A stretch of DNA of 34,214 bases from contig CALVWW010000013.1 in the NCBI GenBank assembly GCA_944368155.1, forward strand, positions 1 through 34,214, in the 5' to 3' direction. The notes under the pieces are model-generated. The model was not told where the DNA came from, ran no database searches, and saw only the letters and a list, made by a program, of their open reading frames with translations. Position 1 is the first letter of the stretch. Every line of letters begins with the position of its first letter. Positions 15,487 to 24,262 of the stretch are shown here, one piece after another. This stretch comes from an uncultured Clostridia bacterium. GTDB lineage: Bacteria > Bacillota > Clostridia > Christensenellales > Borkfalkiaceae. Made by a program: the position numbers and the translations under genes.

Positions 15487-16401
15487 ATGAATAAACAAGA
15501 AAGCAAGCAGGTTCAGCAGCTATTGTGGGACATATATAGCGGTATTTTATTCAACACAAAAAACTTTGCCGCCGGACGGAACATTGATATTACTTACAAA
15601 TTCAACTGCCCTGAATATGCACAGTTGCTTTTGCGCTACCCAATAGAAAAAGCTGCCGGCAAAGGCGGAGATTTTGAACGGGCGCTCCGCCTGTGCCGCT
15701 GGCTGCATCCGAGACTGAAACATGAGAGCTATTACGATAATCATGTGCCGTGCAATTCGCTTGCATTGATGGAATACAGCTTCGAGAAGCCCGAACACGG
15801 CATAAACTGCCTTAATAAGGCCAAAATACTTACCGAATGCTGCCTTGCTTTGGGAATATATGCGCGCAGGGTATATATGTATCCCTTTTCGCCGTATGAT
15901 TTGGACAACCACGTCGTCACTGAAATTTACGATAGAAAGAGGCGCACTTGGATAATGCTCGACCCTTCCATGGGTACATATCTTGCAGACGGAGAGGGTA
16001 CTCCGCTCTCCCTTTCAGAGGCGAGAAAGAATACGGGCAACGGAGAGAACGTAACGGCGGTGGCCTCAAGACAGTCAACAAGGGATATGTCTGCGCTGTT
16101 TGAGCATAACATCGCCGAGGGATATAACGCATACTATGCCAAAAATATGGCATATTTTGCCGTCGATATTAAAAACGGGTTCGGAGACGGCACAGAACAG
16201 GCCTACCTGCTTCCCGAAAATTTCAATCTTAAGGGAAAACGGTTACAGACGGCAAAATACCGCATACGCATCATAAAAGAGATGGGTAAGGACGAACTTC
16301 TTTCCATGCTCGAAGAGGCATACAACAACATTTTAAAGGAGAGCGAAGGAACCGTCATATCGGAAAAGGCCTTTTCTTCCGCTCCTGAGAGCCGAAAATA
16401 A
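15487..16401 (+). CDS. transglutaminase-like superfamily protein
   Basis: The product has 304 residues, cytoplasmic (no signal peptide or membrane span). A papain-like transglutaminase core is suggested by Cys108 in GINCLNKAKIL, followed by LALGIYARRVYMYP, His142 in DLDNHVVTEIYD and Asp159 in WIMLDPSMG. That is the Cys-His-Asp triad in its usual spacing, although the context of the Cys (NCLNK rather than GVCxD) is unusual. The first 100 residues and the last 130 are not recognised. Family members are proteases, cross-linkers or inactive scaffolds. It is the first gene of an operon with the DUF1461 protein 12 bp downstream, which may link it to cell-envelope work, but this is a guess. Confidence 0.75.
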   Translation: MNKQESKQVQQLLWDIYSGILFNTKNFAAGRNIDITYKFNCPEYAQLLLRYPIEKAAGKGGDFERALRLCRWLHPRLKHESYYDNHVPCNSLALMEYSFEKPEHGINCLNKAKILTECCLALGIYARRVYMYPFSPYDLDNHVVTEIYDRKRRTWIMLDPSMGTYLADGEGTPLSLSEARKNTGNGENVTAVASRQSTRDMSALFEHNIAEGYNAYYAKNMAYFAVDIKNGFGDGTEQAYLLPENFNLKGKRLQTAKYRIRIIKEMGKDELLSMLEEAYNNILKESEGTVISEKAFSSAPESRK

Positions 16402-16413
16402 AAGGAGGAATGT

Positions 16414-17157
16414 ATGAGGAAAATAAAGGCGGGAAAAACTGTAAACGGAATAATTACGGCGGTGTTTGCCGTTGCGCTGTTCGTATTCCTCATTTCCTTT
16501 TCAATAAGCCTGCCGATTTTAAACCGCTGGTTTTATTATATTCAGATAAACACACTCAATCTCGAAGAGGCTAGCGGGCATACATATGCCGAAATAAAGG
16601 AGGCTTACGACCTTATACTCGACTATCTGCTGCTGCCGGGGAGAGAGTTCAGCGCTGGCGTGTTTGAAATGACCGAAAGCGGGATTTCGCACTTTGCCGA
16701 CTGCAAACCGCTGTTTATACTCGACGTCGCACTGGCAGGCTCTGCGGCCGGCATACTCATAATAATTCTTGCGCTGCACTTTGCTAAAGTTGTAAAGCTC
16801 GGCTCTGCCAAGGGACATTCGGCTGCGTTCTGGACGGCGGTAGCGGCCATAGCCGTGCCAATGATTTTAGGCTGCCTCGTCGCAATCGACTTCGACCGCG
16901 CATTTGAAATTTTTCATTCAATATTTTTTCCCGGAAAGGACAACTGGATTTTCAACCCGCGCTACGACCAGATAATTACCGTAATGCCCCAGCAGTTTTT
17001 TATGAACTGCGCAATATTCATAGGCGTAGGGCTTATTGTTTTTTCAGGCGCGATAATTGCCGCCGACTGCATAATAGCGCGCAGAAGAACTTTAAAGGCG
17101 CGCCGCGCCGAACTTGCAGACGGACTGGACGACGAATATATTGAAAACGATAATTGA
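16414..17157 (+). CDS. TIGR01906/DUF1461 membrane protein (Lit-like)
   Basis: The product has 247 residues with four main membrane spans (about 12-35, 101-122, 139-160, 195-222). Family hallmarks are present: FSISLPILNRWFYYIQI near the N-terminus, HFADCKPLF, and the highly conserved FHSIFFPGKDNWIFNP region followed by DQIITVMPQQFFMNCAI. This is the Pfam DUF1461 family, which includes Lit, the lipoprotein intramolecular transacylase that makes lyso-form lipoproteins in some Bacillota. Whether this copy has that activity is inference. A strong AAAGGAGGA precedes the ATG. It is the second gene of the operon with the transglutaminase-like protein, and a 19-bp bidirectional terminator follows. Confidence 0.88.
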   Translation: MRKIKAGKTVNGIITAVFAVALFVFLISFSISLPILNRWFYYIQINTLNLEEASGHTYAEIKEAYDLILDYLLLPGREFSAGVFEMTESGISHFADCKPLFILDVALAGSAAGILIIILALHFAKVVKLGSAKGHSAAFWTAVAAIAVPMILGCLVAIDFDRAFEIFHSIFFPGKDNWIFNPRYDQIITVMPQQFFMNCAIFIGVGLIVFSGAIIAADCIIARRRTLKARRAELADGLDDEYIENDN

Positions 17158-17186
17158 GCCGGCAATATGGCCGAACTAACGATTAT

Positions 17187-17228
17187 AAAATGCGGCGCGC
17201 CCGAAAAAATTCGGGCGCGCCGCATTTT
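17187..17228. terminator. bidirectional terminator between DUF1461 and metH genes
   Basis: A perfect 19-bp stem (17187-17205 with 17210-17228) has a GC core GCGGCGCGCCCG, A/T ends and an AAAA loop. It serves two convergent genes. Confidence 0.88.
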
Positions 17229-17240
17229 ATATTTTTTAAC

Positions 17241-19643
17241 TTACTTATCTTCCCCGTACAGTTCGCGCTCCACCTCTTCGCAATAGCGCACCGATTCCAT
17301 GGCGTCTTTTGCATACTTTGCAGCGCCTATCATCTGGGCATACTCTCTGTTGAGCACCGCTCCGCCGACAAGCGTGCGGGCCGAGGGATATTCCTCCTTC
17401 AAAAGCGCGATAGTATCCCTCATCGAAGCGACAGTAGTAGTCATCAGAGCCGAAAGGCCCACTATCTCCGCACCCACTTCCTTCGCCTTATCGACGATTG
17501 CGCGGGCGGGCACGTCGCGCCCCAAGTCATACACCTTAAAACCGTAATTTTCGAGCAATGTTTTTACGATATTTTTGCCTATATCGTGAATGTCGCCCTT
17601 TACCGTAGCAATGACGATTTTTACCTTCTTGGAATTGCCGTCGCCCGAAAAGGCGCCCTTTATAACTTCAAACGCACCCGAAGCTGCCTCGGCGCTCATC
17701 AAAAGCTGTGGCAGATAGAGCGTTTTGTTTTCAAATTCCCTTCCCACTTCGTCGAGTGCGGGAATTATCTGTCCGTTTATAACTTCCATTGGAGAAAGCG
17801 ACTTTAACAGAACGGCGGCCGCCTCTTCCGCCTCCCTTTTAAGCCCCTTTTCAACGCAATATTTAAGCGTTTTTTCTCCTTCTGTTTTTTGTGCAGACTG
17901 AGATTGGGCGGCAATTATGCCCGATTGAACTGTTTTTGCAAAATCAATGTAATCTAAACAGCCGTCATCAAAACCGCTCAGCGCGCAAAAACTTTTGTAC
18001 GTTTTAATCATCTCTGCGGAATTGGGGTTTATGATTGCCGCCGAAAGCCCGTTTGCAAGCGCCATTGAAAAGAATGTGCCGTTAATAAGGTCGCGGCAGG
18101 GAAGCCCGAATGAGATATTCGATACCCCGAGAGAGGTATTTACCCCCATACTATGCCTTATGTAATGCAACGCGCCTATCGCGGCATCTGCCGCGCCTTT
18201 GTCGGCAGAGACGGCCATGGCAAGCGTATCGAAGATGATATCCTTCTTCGATATGCCGTATTTTTCCGCCTCGCGCAGGATATTTTTTGCAATCGCTATT
18301 CTGCCCTCCGCAGTACCGGGAATACCGTCCTCGTCGAGAGTGAGGGCGATGACGGCGCCTCCGTATTTTTTAACGAGCGGGAAAACCTCCTCCATTACCT
18401 CTCTCTTTCCGTTAACGGAATTCACAAGAGGTTTGCCGTTGTAGCGGCGCATAGCGCGCTCCATGGCGGCAACATTTGAGGTATCTATCTGAAGTGGAAG
18501 GTCGGTAACCGTCTGAATTTCGCACACGGTGCGCTCCAGAACGGCAGGTTCGTCAATTTCAGGCAAGCCAACATTGACGTCGAGGACGTGCGCTCCCTTC
18601 TCGGTCTGGGATACCGCTTCGCCGAGGATATAGGCATAGTCGCCCTCTTTGAGCGCCTGTTTCAATCGCTTTTTGCCTGTGGGATTAATTCTTTCGCCGA
18701 TGAGCACAGGCGCGCCGCCGAAATACACGGCATGCGTATACGAAGATATCACCGTTAAATTTTTATCGGTTATTTTTTGCGGCTCTAAGCCTGTCGCCAT
18801 GCGCGATAGTTCGGCTATATATGCGGGTGTAGTACCGCAGCAGCCGCCGATAACGCGCGCTCCGAGCGAAAGTATTTTTTGCATCTCCTGCGCAAACTCA
18901 CGTGCGCCGACGTTGTATACCGTGCGGCCGTCCCGCTCTTCGGGCAGGCCTGCGTTGGGTTTTACAACTACGGGTATTGAAGCGCAACGCAACATGCGCC
19001 CTGCAACTAAGCCCATCTCCTTAGGACCGAGCGAGCAGTTGACGCCAAGCGCGTCCACTCCCAGCCCCTCCAAAAGCGCGACTGCCGCCTCGGGTTCGGC
19101 GCCCGTCATCATCTTGCAGTCGGAGCCGAACACCCCCGTGGCGATTACGGGCAGACCGCCGCCGCATTCCTTTGCTGCGAGAACCGCGGCCTTCAGTTCA
19201 TACAAATCGTTCATCGTCTCTACCGCGATGAGGTCGGCTCCGGCCGCAACGCCAGCAGAAATTGTGCGGCCGAATATCTTTACCGCGTCCTCAAAATCGA
19301 GGTCGCCCAGCGGCTTTAAAAGTTTGCCCGTGGGGCCGACATCGAGCGCGACGAATTTCCCGCTTTTTTCTCCGCGGGCACGCAGTGCGCACTTAAGGCC
19401 GGCCGCAACAATCTCTTCGGTGCGGTCGCCGAACTTTAAACAGTTGGCGCCGAAAGTATTTGCGTATACCACGTTGGCTCCCGCCTCAAAATATGCGCGG
19501 TGAATACCCTCCACGACTTCGGGCCGGGATATGTTCCACTCTTCGGGGAGCATGCCGAGAGGCAGACCTGCGTTCTGCAATTCTGTGCCCATGGCGCCGT
19601 CGAGCAACACAATATTATTTTTTAAAAATGTTCTGAAATTCAT
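17241..19643 (-). CDS. metH: B12-dependent methionine synthase without reactivation domain
   Basis: The product has 800 residues, against about 1,200 in E. coli. The homocysteine-binding barrel (residues 1-290) has the zinc ligands Cys203 (VNCSLGP) and Cys268-Cys269 (GGCCGTTP). The pterin-binding barrel (about 310-560) starts IGERINPTGKK. The cobalamin cap (about 590-665) has YLPQLLMSAEAA. The B12-binding domain (about 670-800) has DIHDIGKN, where His686 ligates cobalt. The fourth, SAM-binding reactivation domain is missing and is encoded as a separate gene 54 bp upstream. The enzyme transfers methyl from methyl-tetrahydrofolate to homocysteine. It is the last gene of the metF operon. Confidence 0.97.
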   Translation of the reverse strand: MNFRTFLKNNIVLLDGAMGTELQNAGLPLGMLPEEWNISRPEVVEGIHRAYFEAGANVVYANTFGANCLKFGDRTEEIVAAGLKCALRARGEKSGKFVALDVGPTGKLLKPLGDLDFEDAVKIFGRTISAGVAAGADLIAVETMNDLYELKAAVLAAKECGGGLPVIATGVFGSDCKMMTGAEPEAAVALLEGLGVDALGVNCSLGPKEMGLVAGRMLRCASIPVVVKPNAGLPEERDGRTVYNVGAREFAQEMQKILSLGARVIGGCCGTTPAYIAELSRMATGLEPQKITDKNLTVISSYTHAVYFGGAPVLIGERINPTGKKRLKQALKEGDYAYILGEAVSQTEKGAHVLDVNVGLPEIDEPAVLERTVCEIQTVTDLPLQIDTSNVAAMERAMRRYNGKPLVNSVNGKREVMEEVFPLVKKYGGAVIALTLDEDGIPGTAEGRIAIAKNILREAEKYGISKKDIIFDTLAMAVSADKGAADAAIGALHYIRHSMGVNTSLGVSNISFGLPCRDLINGTFFSMALANGLSAAIINPNSAEMIKTYKSFCALSGFDDGCLDYIDFAKTVQSGIIAAQSQSAQKTEGEKTLKYCVEKGLKREAEEAAAVLLKSLSPMEVINGQIIPALDEVGREFENKTLYLPQLLMSAEAASGAFEVIKGAFSGDGNSKKVKIVIATVKGDIHDIGKNIVKTLLENYGFKVYDLGRDVPARAIVDKAKEVGAEIVGLSALMTTTVASMRDTIALLKEEYPSARTLVGGAVLNREYAQMIGAAKYAKDAMESVRYCEEVERELYGEDK

Positions 19644-19697
19644 AATAAATCAAACAATAAACAGTACAAACGGGCGCCGCAGTCTCCGATAGAAACC

Positions 19698-20291
19698 TCA
19701 GCGGCTCTGTATCCCGACTATTGCCGTAACGCTCTTGGAGGGCATCATCAAATCGCCTTCGGTCAGGGTTACGCCTATGTGTTTTGTGACTGAGAGCGCA
19801 GAAAATATATCGCGCTGAAGAGCGAGCGGAAGGTCGCCGTATCCGCAGGAAAAACGCGGGCGCGTCACACCGTATTTTGCGCGGATGGCTGCGTTAACCT
19901 CGTCGCACCACTGCTCTACAGCGGCCGCACCCATAGCCTGCAAAACTAACGCGCGTGCCGGCGAAAGTTTACTGTACTTTAATATCAGCCTGTCGACCTC
20001 CGCCCCGACTGTGGCGGCGAACAGCACTATGCGCGTGCTGTCCTTAAGATTTACCGATAGGGAATGACTGTGCACCTTTGCAAAGCCGAGGTCGAGTTCA
20101 TCGTTCTCCCCGCACTTTAAGGGGAATGTATCATACACTGCCCGCGGAGCAAGCGCAGGCAGCAGCATTTTTTCGCATTCCGACATAACGTCGTCCATAC
20201 CCTCGGCGCTGCGCACCCCGGCATAACCGAGATAGCGCAGGGTCTCTCTTATATCCAACCGTTCGACCGAGCCGTTTAAAAGCGTTATCAT
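19698..20291 (-). CDS. stand-alone methionine synthase reactivation domain
   Basis: The product has 197 residues and matches the C-terminal activation domain of MetH. The signature RPRFSCGYGDLPLALQ (residues about 143-158) corresponds to the RxxxGYPxxPD segment that binds SAM, and IGVTLTEGDLMMPSKSV to the LTES-M-P-SV segment near the end. In the one-chain enzyme this domain, with an electron donor, re-methylates cob(II)alamin; here it must act in trans on the short MetH. It overlaps metF by 4 bp (ATGA), so the two are translationally coupled. The flavodoxin at 26721 could be the electron donor, but this is inference. Confidence 0.9.
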   Translation of the reverse strand: MITLLNGSVERLDIRETLRYLGYAGVRSAEGMDDVMSECEKMLLPALAPRAVYDTFPLKCGENDELDLGFAKVHSHSLSVNLKDSTRIVLFAATVGAEVDRLILKYSKLSPARALVLQAMGAAAVEQWCDEVNAAIRAKYGVTRPRFSCGYGDLPLALQRDIFSALSVTKHIGVTLTEGDLMMPSKSVTAIVGIQSR

Positions 20292-21145
20292 GAAATTATT
20301 TCCGAAAGATTACCCCTTATCGCACGGGCAACTTCAGGCTTGTTCATGGAATATATATGTACCGCCTTTATGCCGTTGGCGTAGAGGTCTATGACCTGCT
20401 CTGTGGCGTAGGCCACGCCTGCCTGCTGCATCGCAGCAGGGTTATCGCCGAACCTGTCGACAATTCTTCTGAATTTTGCAGGCAGGGGCGAACCCGAAAG
20501 GTTTAAAGTGCGCTTTATCTGGCTTGCGCGCGTTATGGGCATTATGCCGGGAATTACCGGCACGGTTATGCCTGCCGAATAGGCCTTTGCGAGAAAGGAG
20601 TAAAACAGGTCGTTATCGAAGAACATCTGCGTGGTGAGGTAATCGCAGCCTGCGTCAACCTTGCGCTTTAAGTGCTCTATGTCCGAAAAGAGCGTGTCCG
20701 ACTCGGGGTGCCCCTCGGGATAACATGCGCCGCCTATGCAGAATCCGCCGAACGACTTTATCTCCGCGACAAGCTCGCTGGCGTATTTATAGTCGAGGTT
20801 GCCGTCGAAGCCGTCGGGAATATCGCCGCGCAGGGCGAGGATATTTTCAATGCCTGCCTCTTTAAGTTGTACAAGCTTTTGCTTTACGTCGGCCTTGGTC
20901 GAGGAAATACAGGAAAGGTGCGCGACAGAATTTACGCCGAGCGCCTTTATCCCCTGGGAAATTTTTACCGTATAGGCTGAAGTGCCGCCGCCTGCGCCGT
21001 ATGTAACGCTCATAAAGTCGGGTCTGAGAGCGGCTATCTCCTCCACCGCGCGCCATACGCCGTCAAATTTATCGCCCGTCTTGGGCGGAAACACCTCGAA
21101 CGAGAGCACAGCGCTCTTCGACTGTAGAATATCGGTTATCTTCAT
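20288..21145 (-). CDS. metF: 5,10-methylenetetrahydrofolate reductase
   Basis: The product has 285 residues, the normal bacterial size. It forms a single FAD-binding TIM barrel with the N-terminal FEVFPPK (catalytic Glu17), VTYGAGG, ILALRGDIP, GGACYPEGHPE and QMFFDND, all typical of MetF. It reduces methylene-THF to methyl-THF, the substrate of MetH. It is the first gene of the metF-reactivation-metH unit. The promoter at 21179 leaves a leader of only about 27 nt, so there is no room for a SAM riboswitch or T-box. The zinc or iron-sulfur partner MetV, found next to short MetF in acetogens, is not visible nearby. Confidence 0.96.
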   Translation of the reverse strand: MKITDILQSKSAVLSFEVFPPKTGDKFDGVWRAVEEIAALRPDFMSVTYGAGGGTSAYTVKISQGIKALGVNSVAHLSCISSTKADVKQKLVQLKEAGIENILALRGDIPDGFDGNLDYKYASELVAEIKSFGGFCIGGACYPEGHPESDTLFSDIEHLKRKVDAGCDYLTTQMFFDNDLFYSFLAKAYSAGITVPVIPGIMPITRASQIKRTLNLSGSPLPAKFRRIVDRFGDNPAAMQQAGVAYATEQVIDLYANGIKAVHIYSMNKPEVARAIRGNLSEIIS

Positions 21146-21178
21146 AACTCTTTACCGTATATAAAATGAATTTTGTTA

Positions 21179-21207
21179 ATTATAGCATATTTTGCCGCGG
21201 CAGGCAA
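21179..21207 (-). promoter_or_regulatory. promoter of the metF-metH operon
   Basis: On the minus strand TTGCCT (21202-21207), 17 nt, TATAAT (21179-21184) with an upstream TGC (extended -10). Confidence 0.8.
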
Positions 21208-21221
21208 CCGCCGCGGCAAAA
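21190..21221. repeat. 12-bp inverted repeat across the metF promoter
   Basis: TTTTGCCGCGGC (21190-21201) pairs with GCCGCGGCAAAA (21210-21221); the 8-nt loop holds the -35 box. It is either the terminator of cysK, which ends at 21327 (though no T run follows), or an operator for the metF operon. Confidence 0.6.
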
Positions 21222-21326
21222 TTAAAATTCACAAATTAAAATTGCGCACATACACAGTTGCACGCCCGTGAAATCACGGAATACTGTTCCGCAGATTGCG
21301 GCGCGCAGAGCGCAATTTTTTACCGG

Positions 21327-22247
21327 TCAGCTATACAGCGCCGTAGACAGATACCTGTCGCCGCTGTCAGGCAGAAGGACCACAATTCGCTTACCTGCAT
21401 TTTCAGCGCGCTCTGCAATGACCCTTGCGGCAAAGAGCGCCGCACCCGAAGATATGCCCGTTAAAAACGCCTCTGTCCTGGCGAGTAGCCTGCCCTCGGC
21501 GAGCGCGTCCCCGTCGGAGACGGCAATCACCTCGTCATAAACCTTTGTATCGAGCGTCCGGGGGACAAAGCCGGCGCCTATGCCCTGAATTCCGTGCTTC
21601 CCTGCAACGCCCTTAGAGAGCACGGGCGAACCAGCGGGCTCCGCGGCAATTATTCTGACATCGGGGCAGACCTCTTTAAGAACGCTGCCGACTCCGGTTA
21701 TAGTTCCGCCGGTGCCCACCCCCGCAACAAAGAAATCTATCCTGCCCGCTTCCCGCACAATCTCCTGCGCGGTCGTCCTCCTGTGGGCCTCGGGATTGGC
21801 GGGATTTTCGAACTGACCCGCAATAATGCTTCCTTCAACGGCTTCGCGAAGCTCTTCCGCCCGTTCTATCGCGCCCGTCATGCCCTTGGCGCCGTCCGTC
21901 AGAACTATCTCCGCGCCGTAAGCGGCAATCAGCCTTCTGCGCTCTTCGCTCATGGTTTCCGGCATAGTCAGGATGAGCTTATAGCCGCGCGCGGCACACA
22001 CCATGGCAAGGCCTATTCCCGTATTGCCAGAAGTTGGCTCTATTATCGTGCCGCCCGGCTTTAAAAGGCCGCGCGCCTCAGCGTCGAGCACCATATTGAG
22101 CGCCACTCTGTCTTTAACCGAGCCGGCGGGATTGAGATACTCGAGCTTTGCTATTATCTGGGCATTGAGGCCGCGCACCTCTTCGTACTTATGCAGCCGC
22201 AGCAGCGGCGTGTTTCCGATGAGTTCAGTTATGTTGTTGTATATCAT
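21327..22247 (-). CDS. cysK: cysteine synthase A (O-acetylserine sulfhydrylase)
   Basis: The product has 306 residues. The PLP lysine Lys45 is in NPAGSVKDR, the phosphate/substrate loop TSGNTG is at 72-77, the phosphate cup is GTGGT in VGTGGTITG, and the C-terminal [10 protein letters not shown] is characteristic of CysK over CysM. It makes cysteine from O-acetylserine and sulfide. It has its own promoter and an AGGTGA ribosome binding site. There is no cysE next to it and no AATTCC-type box in its promoter. Cysteine feeds both methionine synthesis and the NifS protein encoded nearby. Confidence 0.96.
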   Translation of the reverse strand: MIYNNITELIGNTPLLRLHKYEEVRGLNAQIIAKLEYLNPAGSVKDRVALNMVLDAEARGLLKPGGTIIEPTSGNTGIGLAMVCAARGYKLILTMPETMSEERRRLIAAYGAEIVLTDGAKGMTGAIERAEELREAVEGSIIAGQFENPANPEAHRRTTAQEIVREAGRIDFFVAGVGTGGTITGVGSVLKEVCPDVRIIAAEPAGSPVLSKGVAGKHGIQGIGAGFVPRTLDTKVYDEVIAVSDGDALAEGRLLARTEAFLTGISSGAALFAARVIAERAENAGKRIVVLLPDSGDRYLSTALYS

Positions 22248-22299
22248 ATTTCACCTGTAATCTTATTCTGTCTGTTTTAAAGCCGATAAATACAGATAT

Positions 22300-22328
22300 A
22301 TTATATACCCGTTTACATAAATTTGCAA
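22300..22328 (-). promoter_or_regulatory. promoter of cysK
   Basis: On the minus strand TTGCAA (22323-22328), 17 nt, TATAAT (22300-22305), about 45 nt before the leader ends at the ATG. Confidence 0.75.
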
Positions 22329-22351
22329 CAGCGCCCGCAAAATTGTTGCAG

Positions 22352-22389
22352 ATATAAAAACGGCGCCCGCGCAAACCGCGCGGGCGCCG
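22352..22389 (-). terminator. terminator of the 63-residue protein gene
   Basis: CGGCGCCCGCGC (22361-22372) pairs with GCGCGGGCGCCG (22378-22389). On the minus strand TTTTTATATC follows, so it works in that direction. Confidence 0.88.
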
Positions 22390-22401
22390 CCTCTGCATCA
22401 G

Positions 22402-22593
22402 TTAAAACTTTTCGGCAAGTTTTGCCTGAAGCTCGTTCACGTCAGCGGCCGTTGACTTGGGAACGCTTATCACTACTTCCATGTTGTCCATGTCGTAAGT
22501 GAGCTTCCAGCTCGTCTTGAGTTCTTTAACAGTATAAACCCAACCGCCAATCTGGATTTTTCCGCTTTCGAGTACAGTTACGGGATAAGACAT
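22402..22593 (-). CDS. 63-residue protein of unknown function
   Basis: The ATG at 22593 has AAGGAG 8 nt upstream and the gene ends in a good terminator, so a real small gene is likely. The product starts MSYPVTVLESGKIQIGGWVY, is soluble, and alternates short hydrophobic and charged stretches, as in a small beta-sheet domain followed by a C-terminal helix (AADVNELQAKLAEKF). I recognise no family. A TATAAT-like box close to the ribosome binding site may be its promoter, but no good -35 is visible; it could also be read through from the TtcA-like gene 110 bp upstream. Confidence 0.7.
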   Translation of the reverse strand: MSYPVTVLESGKIQIGGWVYTVKELKTSWKLTYDMDNMEVVISVPKSTAADVNELQAKLAEKF

Positions 22594-22676
22594 GATTATT
22601 TTCTCCTTAAAATTATATTTTCACGCACGTTATAATTAATTAAAAATTAATTTTTGCGCAAATTTCTGCCTTAGTT

Positions 22677-22692
22677 CCGCCATATATGGCGG
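22677..22692. repeat. 16-bp perfect palindrome with ATAT core
   Basis: CCGCCATATATGGCGG lies 11 bp after the TtcA-like stop. It resembles the palindrome at 25083-25098 in design. Confidence 0.6.
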
Positions 22693-22703
22693 TCAATCAA
22701 AAT

Positions 22704-23543
22704 TTAATCTTCAAATTTTTCTAAAAATGAATGTTTTTCGCCGCCCGATTTATAGCCGGGGAGAGTGTCAAGCTGTACGTTGTGTATACTCTTGAAAATA
22801 CTTTTTTCAACGTCGGGATTACGCTTTTTCAGTTCTTTGACGAGCTCCTTCATCTCCTGCCTTACCGACCGGCCCTGCCCGTTTTCGGCAAGCTTTGCAG
22901 TAAAACTGCATGCGCAGGCAATAAATTCGAGTCCGTTATAATCGCGCCAATGCTCTATATCCTCCTCTGATATGCAGTACATTGGACGGATGAGCTCCAT
23001 GCCCTCGAAGTTTGCGCTCTTAATTCTGGGCATCATGCCCTGTATCTGCCCGCCGTAAAACATTCCCATCAGAGTAGTTTCAATGACGTCGCTTCGGTGA
23101 TGGCCGAGCGCTATTTTATTGCAGCCGAGCTCCTGCGCCCTCGCATAGAGATACCCGCGCCTCATCCGCGCGCACATATAGCACGGTGAATCGCCGCCGA
23201 CTATATTTGCCGCCTCGAATACGTCCGACTTAAAAAATCTCACAGGCACACCCAAAAGAGCGGCGTTAAGCTCGATTTTTTTTGCATTTTCTTCGTTATA
23301 TCCGGGATTCATGCAGATGTACTCTACATCAAAATGCATTTCACTGTGCCGCTTCAGCTCCTGAAAGAGCTTGGCAAGCAGCATGGAGTCTTTCCCTCCC
23401 GAAATGCAGACGGCTATTTTGTCGCCCTCGGATAAAAGCTCATACGCGCGGAGCGCTTCCAGAAAGGGCGCCCATATCGTTTTGCGGAATTTGGTTATGA
23501 TTGAGCGCTCCACCCACGCCCTTTTATCGCCGGGTGCAATCAT
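22704..23543 (-). CDS. TtcA-like tRNA thiolation protein
   Basis: The product has 279 residues. The PP-loop SGGKDS (48-53) activates the target base by adenylation; GHHRSDVIETT is the second family motif. Cys121 and Cys124 (CYMC) with Cys210 or Cys212 (CACSF) match the ligands of the 4Fe-4S cluster in TtcA, which makes 2-thiocytidine at tRNA position 32. The cluster would be supplied by NifS/IscU encoded nearby. It overlaps TcdA by 4 bp, so two tRNA-modification genes are coupled. As several TtcA-like paralogues exist in clostridia, the exact target base is not certain. Confidence 0.85.
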   Translation of the reverse strand: MIAPGDKRAWVERSIITKFRKTIWAPFLEALRAYELLSEGDKIAVCISGGKDSMLLAKLFQELKRHSEMHFDVEYICMNPGYNEENAKKIELNAALLGVPVRFFKSDVFEAANIVGGDSPCYMCARMRRGYLYARAQELGCNKIALGHHRSDVIETTLMGMFYGGQIQGMMPRIKSANFEGMELIRPMYCISEEDIEHWRDYNGLEFIACACSFTAKLAENGQGRSVRQEMKELVKELKKRNPDVEKSIFKSIHNVQLDTLPGYKSGGEKHSFLEKFED

Positions 23544-24256
23544 TCGACCAACCCCGCCGATACTAATTTAAGCACTGCCTCGCGCGCAAGCGCAAGTCCC
23601 GCCGCTGCAGGAGCAAATGCATTTGAGGCAGGAATATGCCGCGACGAACTCTCTTCAACTATGATATTTTTAGGCTGTTCTGTAGAAAACACTGCGGTTA
23701 CTCCGCTTGCAATTCCGCGCTTTTTTAGCGCGGTGCGCACAGCGCGCGCAAGAGGACACACGCTCGTTTTGGAAATATCTGCAGCCCTGAACGCCGAAAT
23801 ATCGAGCTTGTTTCCCGTTCCCATGCAGGAGATAACGGGAACGCCCGCCCTTACCGAGCGTTCAATTATAATCACCTTCGAAGTGACTGTATCTATGGCG
23901 TCGAGCACGACGTCGTAGGAGGCAAAATCTATACTGCCGATGTTCCCCTCATCGATAAAAATATTGAAAGGCCGAACATCAATTTGCGGAAAAATATCGC
24001 GCATGCGCGCAGCCATGACTTCGGCCTTTGGCATGCCGACGGTGGAATGGAGAGCAACAACCTGCCTGTTTATATTTGAGAGTGAAACAGTATCTCCGTC
24101 AAAAATATCGACGTGTCCGACGCCGCTTCTCGCGAGCGCCTCGGCGCACCAGCCGCCTACTCCGCCCACCCCGAACAGAACAATTTTCGAACTATAAAGT
24201 TTTTGCATCGCCTCGCGCCCGAAAAAGGCCTCGGAACGCGCAAATTCTTCATACAT
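23540..24256 (-). CDS. tcdA: tRNA threonylcarbamoyladenosine dehydratase (TcdA/CsdL)
   Basis: The product has 238 residues and belongs to the ThiF/E1-like family. The ATP site GVGGVGG is at 29-35, with Asp53 (FDGD) and NINRQ (61-65). The TcdA-specific CMGTGNK, VCPLARAVR and the terminal FAPAAAGL are present. The enzyme cyclises t6A to ct6A at tRNA position 37 in an ATP-dependent step; in E. coli it works with the sulfur acceptor CsdE and desulfurase CsdA, and here a NifS gene lies 2 kb away. There is no ribosome binding site before the ATG, and the promoter at 24263 would start the mRNA at the ATG itself. Confidence 0.9.
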   Translation of the reverse strand: MYEEFARSEAFFGREAMQKLYSSKIVLFGVGGVGGWCAEALARSGVGHVDIFDGDTVSLSNINRQVVALHSTVGMPKAEVMAARMRDIFPQIDVRPFNIFIDEGNIGSIDFASYDVVLDAIDTVTSKVIIIERSVRAGVPVISCMGTGNKLDISAFRAADISKTSVCPLARAVRTALKKRGIASGVTAVFSTEQPKNIIVEESSSRHIPASNAFAPAAAGLALAREAVLKLVSAGLVE

Positions 24257-24262
24257 ATGTTT

